A stretch of 64,000 nucleotides of DNA from contig JBOHGH010000001.1 of assembly GCA_050699975.1 (NCBI GenBank), positions 62,001 through 126,000 on the forward strand. Reading direction: 5' to 3'. Each line of letters opens with the position of its first letter. Within the stretch, counting starts at the first letter, position 1. The notes under the pieces were generated by a model. That model was not told the origin of the DNA, did no database searches, and worked only from the letters and a program-made list of their open reading frames with translations. The stretch comes from GCA-003244245 sp050699975. GTDB lineage: Bacteria; Actinomycetota; Actinomycetes; Mycobacteriales; Pseudonocardiaceae. Shown piece by piece: positions 50,274 through 59,643 of the stretch. The position numbers were made by a program, and so were the translations under genes.

Positions 50274-51352
50274 AGCGAGTGCGCAAGCTCCACGATGCGG
50301 GTCAGCATGTCCGGGTCGGTTCCCGGCAGGACACCGTGGCCAAGATTCAGCACGTGTGCGTCGGCCGCCCGCCCCTCAGCGATCACCCGGCGCGCCTCTC
50401 GCTCGACGGCCGGCCAGCCGGCCAGCAACACCGCCGGGTCGAGGTTGCCCTGGAGCACGATCGGGCCGTGCGCTCGGGCCGCCCGCACTCGCTGGGTGGC
50501 AACGTCGAGGGGAATCCGCCAATCCACCCCGACGACGTCCGCACCGGCTTGGGCCATCGCGCCGAGCAGCTCTCCGGTGCCCACCCCGAAGTGGATCCGC
50601 GGCAGGCCGGTGCCGGCCAGGCCCGCGAGCACCCGCGCCGAGTGCGGGAACACGAACTGCCGGTACTCCCGCTCGGACAGCGCCCCCGCCCAGGAGTCGA
50701 ACAGCTGCACCGCGTCCACCCCGGCGCCGGCCTGCACCCGAAGGAAGGTGAGGGTGAGCTCAGCGAGCCGGTCCAGCAACGCGTGCCAGACATCGGGCTC
50801 AGCATGCATCAGCGCCTTGGTGCGCTCGTGGTGGCGGCTCGGCCCACCCTCGACGAGGTAGGAGGCCAGCGTGAACGGAGCACCGGCGAAACCGATCAGC
50901 GGGATCTGCCCCAACTCGGCCACGAGCAACCGCACCGCGGCCGCAACCGGCTCGACTGCCTCGGGTTCCAGCACGGGTAATGCTGCGACATCCGAGGCGC
51001 TGCGCACCGGGCTGTCCACCACCGGACCGGTGCCGGCCACGATGTCCAGTCCGACACCAGCGGCGTGCAGCGGTACCACGATGTCGCTGAACAGGATCGC
51101 GGCGTCCACCCCATGGCGCCGTACCGGCTGCAAGGTGATCTCGCAGGCCAGCTCAGGAGTCATACAGGCCTGCAGCATCGGCAGGCCGGCCCGCACCTCG
51201 CGGTACTCCGGCAACGACCGCCCGGCCTGTCTCATGAACCACACCGGCAGGTGGTCCGGACGCTCGCCCCGGGCGGCGGCCAGCAATGGCACGTCGGGGA
51301 GCAGCCGGCGGGCGGTGGCCGGTCCGGTGGTCCTGGTCATCTCAGCAACCAT
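50270..51352 (-). CDS. hemE: Uroporphyrinogen decarboxylase HemE
   Basis: Removes four carboxyl groups from uroporphyrinogen III to give coproporphyrinogen III. The N-terminal signature PVWFMRQAGRSLPEYREVR, FSDIVVPLHAAGVGLDI with the catalytic Asp, GFAGAPFTLASYLVEGG and HFGVGTGELLGAMAQAG are intact. 360 residues, ATG 51352. First gene of the hemE-cgoX-hemQ unit; the 154-base gap upstream holds a promoter shared with the divergent zinc-ribbon gene. Confidence 0.96.
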   Translation of the reverse strand: MVAEMTRTTGPATARRLLPDVPLLAAARGERPDHLPVWFMRQAGRSLPEYREVRAGLPMLQACMTPELACEITLQPVRRHGVDAAILFSDIVVPLHAAGVGLDIVAGTGPVVDSPVRSASDVAALPVLEPEAVEPVAAAVRLLVAELGQIPLIGFAGAPFTLASYLVEGGPSRHHERTKALMHAEPDVWHALLDRLAELTLTFLRVQAGAGVDAVQLFDSWAGALSEREYRQFVFPHSARVLAGLAGTGLPRIHFGVGTGELLGAMAQAGADVVGVDWRIPLDVATQRVRAARAHGPIVLQGNLDPAVLLAGWPAVEREARRVIAEGRAADAHVLNLGHGVLPGTDPDMLTRIVELAHSL

Positions 51353-51506
51353 CGTCGCACGGTTTCGACCATGGTTCGGATTCGGGGTTTGGACCCGGGG
51401 GTCGGCTCCAGCTTTGTACCCCGGCCCGGCGTGGCGCTCTGATTACCCGGCCCGCTCGTGCGACGGTGGGCTTGGGAAAAGTCCCCACGTCCCGGCGGAG
51501 GTCTGC

Positions 51507-51731
51507 GTGTCACGGCGCGATGCCGAAGATCGGCAAGTCAGTATCGAGGTGGCCTGGTGCCCAGCATGCCGGGCCGACTGCACGGTGGAGGTCATCGCGC
51601 TGGCCGGCGATCCCGGGCCGGTCGCCATCTGCGTGGGTTGCGGCCTCGCAGTAGAGACCTGGTGGTTGCCCGAGCTGCTCCCGACTTCCCACGAGGTGGA
51701 CGGGGCCGGTCGCGATGCCCGGGCATCGTGA
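51507..51731 (+). CDS. Small zinc-ribbon protein upstream of DUF3000 gene
   Basis: A 74-residue frame with GTG 51507 preceded by GGAGG. Two CxxC pairs (WCPACRAD and ICVGCGLA) about 25 residues apart suggest a zinc ribbon. Its stop overlaps the next start (GTGA). Function unknown. The conserved position between hemE and DUF3000 and the coupling support it as real. Confidence 0.65.
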   Translation: MSRRDAEDRQVSIEVAWCPACRADCTVEVIALAGDPGPVAICVGCGLAVETWWLPELLPTSHEVDGAGRDARAS

Positions 51732-52372
51732 ACCGCCCCCCGGTGACTCCACGCCCAGAGCAGCGGCGTTTCGGCGCGACTGTCGGCAACGGTCCTCCTA
51801 CAGTTCCCGGTGTGCCTGATCTGGCGGACGCCCCGGAGATCTTCCGCAGTGCGGTGGTCTCGCTGAACGCAGTGCGGCCGCGCCCCGAGATGCGGTTCGA
51901 GCCGATCCCGGCCCCGCAGCGGCTGGCGCCATGGACCTACGCGTGGGGCCTTGAGCTTCCCGGCTCCGGCCACGCGTCGGCGACCGGCCGGCTTGTGCTC
52001 CTGCACGACCCGGACGGCCAAGAGGCCTGGGAGAGCACCCTGCGGCTGGTCGGCTTCGTCCGCACCGAGCTGGACGCCGAGTTCGCTGGGGACCCGTTGC
52101 TCCCAGCCGTGGGCTGGTCCTGGCTCGTCGACGCGCTGTGCGGTTCCGGCGCCGAGCACACTGCCCTCGGTGGCACGGTCACCCAGACCTCGTCGGCCCG
52201 GTTCGGCACTATCACCGGACCCGAGCGGGCGGATGCGATCGAGCTACGGGCATCGTGGACCCCGCAAGGCGACAACCTCGCGGCGCATAGCAAGGCGTTC
52301 TGTGAACTGATGGCGGCAGCCGCCGGGCTCCCACCGGTCGGTGTTGTGGCCTTCAGCAAGCGCCTCGACTGA
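51728..52372 (+). CDS. DUF3000-family protein
   Basis: Conserved actinobacterial protein of unknown function, usually between hemE and rnd as here. The body starts around PDLADAPEIFRSAVVSLNAV, with WTYAWGLELPG, LVDALCGSGAEHTALGGTVT and ELRASWTPQGDNLAAHSKAF. The coupled GTG at 51728 gives 214 residues; a GTG at 51812 would match the usual family start more closely. No membrane segment or catalytic motif is apparent. Confidence 0.85.
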   Translation: MNRPPVTPRPEQRRFGATVGNGPPTVPGVPDLADAPEIFRSAVVSLNAVRPRPEMRFEPIPAPQRLAPWTYAWGLELPGSGHASATGRLVLLHDPDGQEAWESTLRLVGFVRTELDAEFAGDPLLPAVGWSWLVDALCGSGAEHTALGGTVTQTSSARFGTITGPERADAIELRASWTPQGDNLAAHSKAFCELMAAAAGLPPVGVVAFSKRLD

Positions 52373-52668
52373 TCGAGACTTCGGTCGCCAGGACCCGCAC
52401 CGACCTGTCGTTATTCACGTTTAAGAGTGTGAGTCGTCCCGCGCGGCGCTAACGTTACCTGCCTGGACAGTATCGCCCGATCGGGCGACCGTCGATGGCG
52501 GCTTTACGAGCAGATCGGAAAGAACGTTCGCTCGTGGCTCCCCGTTAGGCCGCTCGGACGGCTACTCTCCCCCGTACGACACCATCCCCGGTCGAGTGGC
52601 GGCGCGGTTACTCGGACGGGGTCCCGGTGTGCGGTCGGGGGCACGACCGACTCCAGGGAGGTAGCGAC

Positions 52669-53385
52669 GTGGCTGCTGTCGGATATGGCGCGACCGTCAG
52701 GTCGGCGCCATCCGGCGCCTTGCCGGCGTCATTGGTCCCGCATCCGCGGGAAGAACTGTTCACCGTGCTGGTGGTCGACGACCATCCGTTACTGCGCGAG
52801 GCGATTGCCTCACGTTTAGTGACAATGGGCGCGGTCACGGTGTATGAGGCCGCATCGGTGGCCGAGGCGAGGACACGCGCCCTTGCCTCGGGCCCATGCG
52901 ACCTCGCGATCCTCGATCTGACCCTGCCCGACGGTAGCGGGCTGGATCTGATCGGCGAGCTGCGTGGCCAAGGCTGGCCGCGCGTTGTGGTGCTCGCTTC
53001 GTCGGACGACCCGCATGCCGTCCGGACGGCTTTCCAGACCGGTGCGCAGGCCTACCTACTCAAGTCGGCGTCCCCTTCGGTGGTCACCGACGGGGTCCGC
53101 CGAGTGCTCGACGGCGGGGTATACGCAGACCCGACAGTGGCTCCGATGCTGGCGTCCGGCACTCGGGTACCCGGCACCGACAACACCCCGCGCGAGCTGT
53201 CTGCCCGCGAGGTCGAGGTGCTCCAACTGGTCGCCGACGGCCAGTCCAACAAGGAGATCGGTGAAGCCCTGAACCTGTCCGCGCTCACCGTGAAGAGTCA
53301 CCTGTCCCGGATCGGGCGCAAGCTCGGCACCGGTGACCGGGCGCAGATGGTCGCTCTGGCGATGCGTGCGGGGGTCATCCGCTGA
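52669..53385 (+). CDS. NarL/LuxR-family response regulator
   Basis: A 238-residue regulator. Receiver: VLVVDDHPLLREAI, phospho-acceptor in LAILDLTLPDGSG, and YLLKSASP with the conserved Lys. LuxR-type helix-turn-helix: LSAREVEVLQLVADGQSNKE, IGEALNLSALTVKSHLSRIG. No histidine kinase is adjacent, so it is an orphan; this gene is conserved between DUF3000 and rnd in actinobacteria. GTG 52669 has GGGAGG 7 bases away. The 296-base gap upstream shows no gene and probably carries its promoter. Confidence 0.92.
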   Translation: MAAVGYGATVRSAPSGALPASLVPHPREELFTVLVVDDHPLLREAIASRLVTMGAVTVYEAASVAEARTRALASGPCDLAILDLTLPDGSGLDLIGELRGQGWPRVVVLASSDDPHAVRTAFQTGAQAYLLKSASPSVVTDGVRRVLDGGVYADPTVAPMLASGTRVPGTDNTPRELSAREVEVLQLVADGQSNKEIGEALNLSALTVKSHLSRIGRKLGTGDRAQMVALAMRAGVIR

Positions 53386-54593
53386 CCGAGACCACCCCGG
53401 TTCCGTTGCTGGCACCGGCCGCCGGGGTGCCGCCGGTCGTCGCCTCACCGGTGGCCCTGGACACCGCGGCGGCCGTCCTCGATGACGGCACCGGCCCGGT
53501 GGCCGTGGACACCGAGCGCGCTTCCGGTTATCGCTACTGGCAGCGCGCCTATCTGATCCAGCTCCGGCGAGAGGGAGCGGGCACGGTACTCATCGACCCG
53601 ATCGGTCTCGATGATCTGTCCGGACTCGCCGACGTGCTCAACCCGCTGGAGTGGGTACTACACGCCGCTTCCCAGGACCTCCCGTGCCTGGCCGAGCTGG
53701 GGCTGCGGCCCGACGCGGTGTTCGACACCGAGCTGGCCGCCCGGCTGGCCGGACTCGAGCGGGTTGGCCTGGCGGCTCTGGTCGAAGAGCTACTCGGCTA
53801 CCAGCTGCAGAAGGGCCACGGCGCCGCCGACTGGTCCCGCCGGCCGTTACCCGCGGAGTGGCTGACCTACGCCGCACTCGATGTCGAACTGCTGCTACCG
53901 CTGCGGGCTGCAACAGCCGCAGAACTGGACGCCCAGGGCAAGTCGGGCTGGGCCGCCGAGGAGTTCGAGGCGGTGCGCACCGCCGGTCCGCCCGCGCCGC
54001 GCCCCGACCCTTGGCGCCGGACCTCGGGATTGCACCGCGTCCACCGGCCGCGCGACCTAGCCACGGTGCGCGAGCTGTGGCTGGCCCGCGAACAGCTGGC
54101 TCGGCAGCGCGACATCGCCCCGGGCCGGGTGCTGCCCGATTCCGCGATCATCGACGCGGCGCTGGCCGACCCGCCGGACGAGGCCGCGCTGCTGTCCCGC
54201 CCCGTGTTCGGCGGTCGTTCACAGCGTCGGCAGGTCAAGACCTGGCTGGCGGCATTACAGACCGCGAGGGCGTTGCCGGCCAGCGAGTTACCAACGGAAC
54301 GAACCCCGGGCAGCAGCCCTCCCCCGGTGAACCGCTGGACGGACCGGGATCCGGCCGCAGCGGTCCGGCTCGTCGCGGCGCGGGCGGTGCTGACTGAGAT
54401 CGCCGAGCATCACCAGCTGCCGGTGCAGAACCTGCTGCAGCCCGACTTGGTCCGCCGGCTGTGCTGGGAACCCCCTGAGCCGTTGGATGCCGATACGGTG
54501 GATCAGGAACTAGTCGCCGGTGGGGCCCGACGGTGGCAGCGCGAACTGACCGCGCACCCCCTCTCCACAGCACTCAAAACAGCCTGCGGGTAG
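53382..54593 (+). CDS. rnd: Ribonuclease D, probable CTG start
   Basis: 3'-5' exoribonuclease of the DEDD family that trims tRNA and other stable RNA precursors. Exonuclease motifs: VAVDTERASGYRYW (DxE), ASQDLPCLAELGL with VFDTELAARLAGL, and LTYAALDVELLLPL. An HRDC domain follows near residues 225-300. The frame opens with a CTG that overlaps the upstream stop (CTGA), giving the N-terminus TETTPVPLLAPAAGVPP; the first conventional start would be TTG 53406. It is coupled to the response regulator. Confidence 0.9.
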   Translation: MTETTPVPLLAPAAGVPPVVASPVALDTAAAVLDDGTGPVAVDTERASGYRYWQRAYLIQLRREGAGTVLIDPIGLDDLSGLADVLNPLEWVLHAASQDLPCLAELGLRPDAVFDTELAARLAGLERVGLAALVEELLGYQLQKGHGAADWSRRPLPAEWLTYAALDVELLLPLRAATAAELDAQGKSGWAAEEFEAVRTAGPPAPRPDPWRRTSGLHRVHRPRDLATVRELWLAREQLARQRDIAPGRVLPDSAIIDAALADPPDEAALLSRPVFGGRSQRRQVKTWLAALQTARALPASELPTERTPGSSPPPVNRWTDRDPAAAVRLVAARAVLTEIAEHHQLPVQNLLQPDLVRRLCWEPPEPLDADTVDQELVAGGARRWQRELTAHPLSTALKTACG

Positions 54594-54596
54594 CCA

Positions 54597-55721
54597 CTAC
54601 CCGGCGGGCAGGTGCACCGTTACCGTGAGGCCTCCGCCGGGGACTGGTTCGGCATGCACTGTGCCACCGTGCGCGGCGACCACGGCGTGGACGATCGACA
54701 GGCCCAAGCCTGCCCCGTCGTGTGCGGTTCGAGCCACCCCGCCACGGTGGAAGGGCTCGAACAGCGCAGTCACCTGCCCGGGCGCCACCACCTCCCCCGA
54801 GCTGCTGACCTGCAGCGTCGCCTGCTGCCCCGCGCCATCTGTGCAGACCTCCACCCAGCCACCACAGACGTTATGCCGCACCGCGTTCTCCACCAGGTTG
54901 CCCACTACCCGCTCTAGCAGCGGGGGGTCGCCGACGGTCAACGCCGGCGCCATCCGGGAGGTCACCTGCAAGCCCCGGCTGCGGGCCTCGGGCGCGACGA
55001 TCCGCAGCGCGGCCGTGGCCAGGGCGGCGAGGTCGGCCGGCTCCCGCGCCCGAAGGGTGCTGCCTTCGGTCCGGGCCAGCACTAACAACCCGTCCACCAG
55101 CTGTTCGGCGCGCAGTGTCGCATCCCGGATCACCGTAGCCATCCGGCGCAGTTCGGTCTCGTCTGCGGCGGGATCAGCGAGCGTGACCTCCACCTCGGTG
55201 CGCAGGACTGCCAACGGGGTGCGCAGTTCGTGGCTGGCGTTGGCGACGAATCTGCGTTGCGCCTCGAAGGCGGCCTGCAACCGGTCGAGCATCGCGTCGA
55301 AGGTGTCGGCGAGCTCGGCCACCTCGTCGCGCGGCCCGGGTAGCCGCAGCCGCTCGTCCAGCGATTCGGCGGACAGCCGCCGCGCGGTGGCGGTCACCTC
55401 GTGCAGCGGCCGTAGTACCTGGCCGGTGATCACCCAGGCCAGCAGCACGGTGGCCGTCACCGCAAGCAGAAAGGCCACCGATCCGGCCTGCAGCACACGC
55501 TGCCTCGCCGCCTCCTGCAGCGCCGCCCCGAGCCGGTCGGCGGCCACTGGCACACCGTCGACCTTGACAGTGCTGCCCGGCGGCAGGTCCGGTACCGCTG
55601 CCACCACCCCGCCGACCAGCAGCCAGCCCAGCCACAGCAGCAGCGCGCTCACCGCCGCCGACAGCCCGGTGGCGAGCAAGGTGAGCCGGGCGCGCAGCCC
55701 CGGCCCGCGGCGGGGCCTCAC
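54597..55721 (-). CDS. Sensor histidine kinase
   Basis: A 374-residue membrane kinase with two membrane helices flanking a short periplasmic loop of about 50 residues, a HAMP domain (LRPLHEVTATARRLSAESLD), the phospho-acceptor motif ANASHELRTPLAVL, and ATPase motifs NLVENAVRHN and GAGLGLSIV. The short sensor loop suggests detection of membrane or nearby signals. GTG 55721 follows the regulator stop by 7 bases. It ends 4 bases from the convergent rnd. Confidence 0.92.
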   Translation of the reverse strand: MRPRRGPGLRARLTLLATGLSAAVSALLLWLGWLLVGGVVAAVPDLPPGSTVKVDGVPVAADRLGAALQEAARQRVLQAGSVAFLLAVTATVLLAWVITGQVLRPLHEVTATARRLSAESLDERLRLPGPRDEVAELADTFDAMLDRLQAAFEAQRRFVANASHELRTPLAVLRTEVEVTLADPAADETELRRMATVIRDATLRAEQLVDGLLVLARTEGSTLRAREPADLAALATAALRIVAPEARSRGLQVTSRMAPALTVGDPPLLERVVGNLVENAVRHNVCGGWVEVCTDGAGQQATLQVSSSGEVVAPGQVTALFEPFHRGGVARTAHDGAGLGLSIVHAVVAAHGGTVHAEPVPGGGLTVTVHLPAG

Positions 55722-55728
55722 CAGGCGC

Positions 55729-56406
55729 TCAACCGGGCGCAGAATCGGCGCTGGGCACTCGGTAGCCGGATCCGACCACAGTCTCGATGATGCCCGGTTC
55801 GCCGAGCTTCTTTCGCAATGTCATCACGGTCACCCGCACCGTGGTCGTGAACGGGTCGGCGTGCTCATCCCATACCCGCTCCAGCAACTCCTCACTGCTG
55901 ACCACCCCGCCCCCAGCCGAGAGCAGCACCTCGAGCACCCCGAACTCCTTGCGAGTGAGGTCGATCGCAGCGCCGGACCGGCTGACGGTGCGCCGGGACG
56001 GGTCGAGTATCACGTCGGCGGCGCTGAGCACCGGGGGCACCGCGGGGGTGGCCCGGCGACCCAGCGCGCGCAGCCGGGCCACCAGCTCGGCGAATGCGAA
56101 CGGTTTGGCCAGGTAGTCGTCGGCACCCAGGGACAGCCCAGCCACCCGGTCGGAGACGGTGCCGCTGGCCGTGAGCATCAGCACGCGAGTCACCGCACCG
56201 GATCCGGTGATCTCGGCGCACAGCTGGTCACCCGACATCCCGGGCAGGTCGCGGTCGAGCACCACCACGTCGTACCGGGTCACCGCAGCCTTCTCATGGC
56301 CGCTGTCGCCGTCGTAGGCGACGTCCACCGCCATGCCCTCACGACGCAAGCCACGTGCGACCGCATCGGCCAGCGGCTGCTCGTCCTCGACGATCAGAAT
56401 GCGCAC
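55729..56406 (-). CDS. OmpR-family response regulator
   Basis: A 225-residue regulator partner of the downstream kinase. Receiver: VRILIVEDEQPLADAVARGL, phospho-acceptor in VVVLDRDLPGMSG, YLAKPFAFAEL. Winged helix: AIDLTRKEFGVLEVLLSAGG, then VRVTVMTLRKKLGEPGIIET, and VVGSGYRV. Starts at GTG 56406, without a clear ribosome-binding site, so possibly leaderless. dxs ends 62 bases upstream. Confidence 0.92.
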   Translation of the reverse strand: MRILIVEDEQPLADAVARGLRREGMAVDVAYDGDSGHEKAAVTRYDVVVLDRDLPGMSGDQLCAEITGSGAVTRVLMLTASGTVSDRVAGLSLGADDYLAKPFAFAELVARLRALGRRATPAVPPVLSAADVILDPSRRTVSRSGAAIDLTRKEFGVLEVLLSAGGGVVSSEELLERVWDEHADPFTTTVRVTVMTLRKKLGEPGIIETVVGSGYRVPSADSAPG

Positions 56407-56468
56407 CCCCCAACGGTGCCACACCCCCCGGACACCGCGGCACCGGCTCACCGCAGCACCCGGTGCGA

Positions 56469-58391
56469 TCAGGTTCCCGGGGCCTCCACCGCAGCGGGCT
56501 CGCCCATCGACCCGATCAATCCGGCGGCCCACCCAGTGACCGCTCTGGCGACATCCTGTGCGGTCAGGCCAAGATCCGCGAGCACCTCGTCGCGGGAACC
56601 GTGGTCAAGGAACCGCTGCGGGATGGCGAGATCGCGAAGCGGCACGTCGAGCTCGGCATCCCGCAGCGCGGCAGCTAACGACCAGCCGAAGCCGCCATGC
56701 CGCCCACCGTCCTCCAGGCTGACGACCAGCCGGTGCCGCGCGGCCATCCGCACCAGCACCTCGGGCACCGGCAGCACCCAGCGAGGGTCGACGACGGTGA
56801 CCCCGATGCCCTGGTCGGCGAGCCGTTGCGCGGCCGCCACCGCGAGTGCGGCGAAGGCGCCGACACCCACCAGCAGCACGTCGTTTCCCTCGGCCGGGCC
56901 GGGGCGGGCCAGCACGTCCACCCCGTCGACACGGTGCAGCGCAGGCACTGACTCGATCACTGCACCCTTGGGGAAACGCACCGCGGTCGGCCCGTCGTCG
57001 ACTGCGACGGCCTCGGCCAGCTCCTCCCGCAGGGTGCCGGCGTCCCGGGGCGCGGCCACTCGGATCCCTGGCACGATCCCCAGTACCGACAGGTCCCACA
57101 TGCCGTTGTGGCTGGCACCGTCATCGCCGGTGATACCCGCCCGGTCCAGGGTGATGGTGACGGGGGCGCCCAGCAGCGCCACGTCCATCAGCAGCTGATC
57201 GAACGCGCGGTTGAGGAATGTGGAATACAGCGCTACCACCGGGTGCAGCCCACCCAGGGCCAGACCCGCCGCGGACGTCACCGCATGCTGCTCGGCGATG
57301 CCGACGTCGAAGCAACGGCCCGGGAAACGCTCGGCGAACACGGCCAGGCCGGTCGGGCCGGGCATCGCCGCGGTGATCGCGACCAGATCGTCGCGCACCC
57401 CGGCCAGCTTGATCAGCTCCTCGGTGAACACGCTGGTCCAGGAGATGCCGGCGGGCGCGATGGGCGTACCGGTCTCGGGATCCATGACCTTCACCTGGTG
57501 CATGAGCTCGGCGGCGTCGTTCTCGGCGGGCAGGTAACCGTTGCCCTTGCGAGTCACCGCGTGCACGATCACCGGGCCACCGAAGTCCTTGGCTCGGCGC
57601 AAGGCCGCCTCCATGGCGGCCAGATCGTGCCCGTCGACCGGACCCAGGTACTTCAGCCCGAGATCTTCGAAGAGCACCTGCGGGGCCAGCGCATCCTTGA
57701 GCCCGCGCTTGGCGGCGTGCAGACCGGCGTAGATCGCCCGGCCCACCACCGGGGTGCGCTGCAGGGCGTGCTTACCGCTGCGCAGCACCCGCTCGTAGCC
57801 TGGCTGCAGCCGCAGCGTGGACAGGTGATCGGCCAGTCCCCCGATGGTCGGTGAGTAGGAGCGGCCGTTGTCGTTGACCACGATGACCACTGGCCGGTCG
57901 GGGCCGGCGGCGATGTTGTTCAGCGCCTCCCAGCACATCCCGCCGGTCAGCGCGCCGTCACCGACCACCACGACGACGTGCCGGTGCGACCCGGTATGCA
58001 CAAACGCCTTGGCCAGCCCGTCGGCATAGGACAGGGCGGCCGAGGCGTGACTGGACTCCAGCCAGTCGTGCTCGCTCTCCGCGCGGCAGGGATAGCCGGA
58101 CAGACCACCCCGCTTGCGCAACCGGTCGAAACCCTCGGCGCGCCCGGTGACGATCTTGTGCACATAGGCTTGGTGGCCGGTGTCGAAGAGCACTGGGTCG
58201 CGTGGGGAGTCGAACACCCGATGCACCGCGAGGGTGAGCTCCACTGCGCCGAGGTTCGGGCCCAGGTGCCCTCCGGTGCGCGACACCTTGTCGACCAGGA
58301 ATGTGCGGATCTCGGAGGCCAACTGGGTCAGCGCCGCCGCATCGAGGTGCTTGACGTCCTGCGGGCTGCGCACCGACTGCAACAGGGTCAC
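56469..58391 (-). CDS. dxs: 1-deoxy-D-xylulose-5-phosphate synthase
   Basis: Thiamine-dependent first enzyme of the MEP isoprenoid pathway, condensing pyruvate and glyceraldehyde 3-phosphate. Thiamine-binding motif GDGALTGGMCWEALNNI, FDTGHQAYVHKIVTGR, DRAGITGDDGASHNGMWDLS and the C-terminal transketolase region with SLEDGGRHGGFG are seen. GTG 58391 is preceded by AGGGGG and matches the family start TLLQSVRSPQDVKHL; 640 residues. Confidence 0.96.
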   Translation of the reverse strand: MTLLQSVRSPQDVKHLDAAALTQLASEIRTFLVDKVSRTGGHLGPNLGAVELTLAVHRVFDSPRDPVLFDTGHQAYVHKIVTGRAEGFDRLRKRGGLSGYPCRAESEHDWLESSHASAALSYADGLAKAFVHTGSHRHVVVVVGDGALTGGMCWEALNNIAAGPDRPVVIVVNDNGRSYSPTIGGLADHLSTLRLQPGYERVLRSGKHALQRTPVVGRAIYAGLHAAKRGLKDALAPQVLFEDLGLKYLGPVDGHDLAAMEAALRRAKDFGGPVIVHAVTRKGNGYLPAENDAAELMHQVKVMDPETGTPIAPAGISWTSVFTEELIKLAGVRDDLVAITAAMPGPTGLAVFAERFPGRCFDVGIAEQHAVTSAAGLALGGLHPVVALYSTFLNRAFDQLLMDVALLGAPVTITLDRAGITGDDGASHNGMWDLSVLGIVPGIRVAAPRDAGTLREELAEAVAVDDGPTAVRFPKGAVIESVPALHRVDGVDVLARPGPAEGNDVLLVGVGAFAALAVAAAQRLADQGIGVTVVDPRWVLPVPEVLVRMAARHRLVVSLEDGGRHGGFGWSLAAALRDAELDVPLRDLAIPQRFLDHGSRDEVLADLGLTAQDVARAVTGWAAGLIGSMGEPAAVEAPGT

Positions 58392-58464
58392 CGGATCCCC
58401 CTCGCTCATCAGCGGTGGCCATCGCCCGTGATGGCGACCGGGCGCCCAGTCTACGGAGCGGGCG

Positions 58465-59643
58465 TCAGCGGGCCAGTACAGCTACACATTCGACGTGGTG
58501 GGTCATCGGGAACGCGTCCAGCGCGTGCACCGCCAGCAGCCGGTAGCCGCTCGCGGCAAAGCGGGCGATGTCGCGAGCCAGCGCCGCCGGGTCGCAGGCC
58601 ACCTGCACGATGCGGGCGGGTCCCCGGTCGGCCACCGCTGCGGCCACCTCCCGGCCGGCCCCGCGCCGAGGCGGGTCGAGCACCACCACGTCCGGGCGTC
58701 CGGGTAGCCGAGCCAGCGTCCGCTCCACCCGGCCGGTGACGAAGCTCACCTGCTGAAGGTCGGCCAGCGCCGCCGCGCCGTCGGCCGCTGCGCGCCGAGA
58801 AGCCTCCACGACAGTCACCGAACCGGTCGGCCCGACCTGGCCGGCAAGCACCGAGGCGAACAGTCCCACCCCGCCGTAGAGATCCCACGCCATGCCCCCG
58901 AGCGGCGCGGCTGCCCCATCCCCGACCAGCGCAGCCAATGCATCGGCCGCGGCGGGGTGTACCTGCCAGAAGCCGTGCGCGGACAGCTCCCAGCGTCGAC
59001 CGGCGGCGCGCCGCGTGACCCGACCGGTGCCGCGGTGCTGTTTCGGCGGCCGGCCCGGTCGCAGCTGCGCTACCTGCAGCTGCCCGGAGTCGTCGGCGAC
59101 CACCTCCAGTTCGCCGCCCGGGCGCCAGCGGCGGGACAACACCGGTTCCAGCGAGCCGGGCACGGCCAGCGGGCAGGCCGGCACCGGCAGCACCGTATGA
59201 CTGCGGTGCACCCGGAAACCCGCCCGCCCCGTCTCATCCACCGCAAGCCGGGTCCGGGTCCGCCAACCCAACGCGCCACCGGGCAACTCCTGCACGGTCA
59301 CCGCGACATCCAATCCGGCGATCCTGCGGAGCTGCTCGGCCACCACCTGCGCTTTGAGCTGGCGCTGCACCCGTGGGTCGGCATGTTGGAAATCGCAGCC
59401 GCCACAGCCGCCGGGCCCCGATGCCGGACACGGCGGCGACACCCGGCCGGCCACCGGTTCGAGCACCACCACCGCGTCGGCCCGGCAGTAGGACCCGCCG
59501 CGGTCCTCGGTGACCACCGCGCGGACCCGCTCCCCCGGTAGCGCGTGCCGGACGAACACCACCCGGCCCTCGTGGCGGGCCACACAGAAACCACCATGGC
59601 CCACCGGTCCCACGGTGAGCTCCAATTCCGAGCCCGGGGTCAC
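58465..59643 (-). CDS. TrmA/RumA-family RNA uracil methyltransferase
   Basis: SAM-dependent 5-methyluridine methyltransferase. An N-terminal TRAM domain (VGPVGHGGFCVARHEGRVVF) is followed by a CPASGPGGCGGC cysteine cluster that may bind iron-sulfur, the SAM motif (LYGGVGLFASVLAGQVG), VVLDPPRRGAGR and VACDPAALARDIARF with the catalytic Cys. 392 residues. The tRNA or rRNA target cannot be told. The GTG overlaps the permease stop (GTGA). Confidence 0.88.
   Translation of the reverse strand: MTPGSELELTVGPVGHGGFCVARHEGRVVFVRHALPGERVRAVVTEDRGGSYCRADAVVVLEPVAGRVSPPCPASGPGGCGGCDFQHADPRVQRQLKAQVVAEQLRRIAGLDVAVTVQELPGGALGWRTRTRLAVDETGRAGFRVHRSHTVLPVPACPLAVPGSLEPVLSRRWRPGGELEVVADDSGQLQVAQLRPGRPPKQHRGTGRVTRRAAGRRWELSAHGFWQVHPAAADALAALVGDGAAAPLGGMAWDLYGGVGLFASVLAGQVGPTGSVTVVEASRRAAADGAAALADLQQVSFVTGRVERTLARLPGRPDVVVLDPPRRGAGREVAAAVADRGPARIVQVACDPAALARDIARFAASGYRLLAVHALDAFPMTHHVECVAVLAR

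Noticed and set aside
54625..57198. 857-residue rightward frame opposite the kinase, regulator and dxs
   Set aside because: Ser/Thr/Arg-rich shadow frame spanning three well-supported genes on the other strand.
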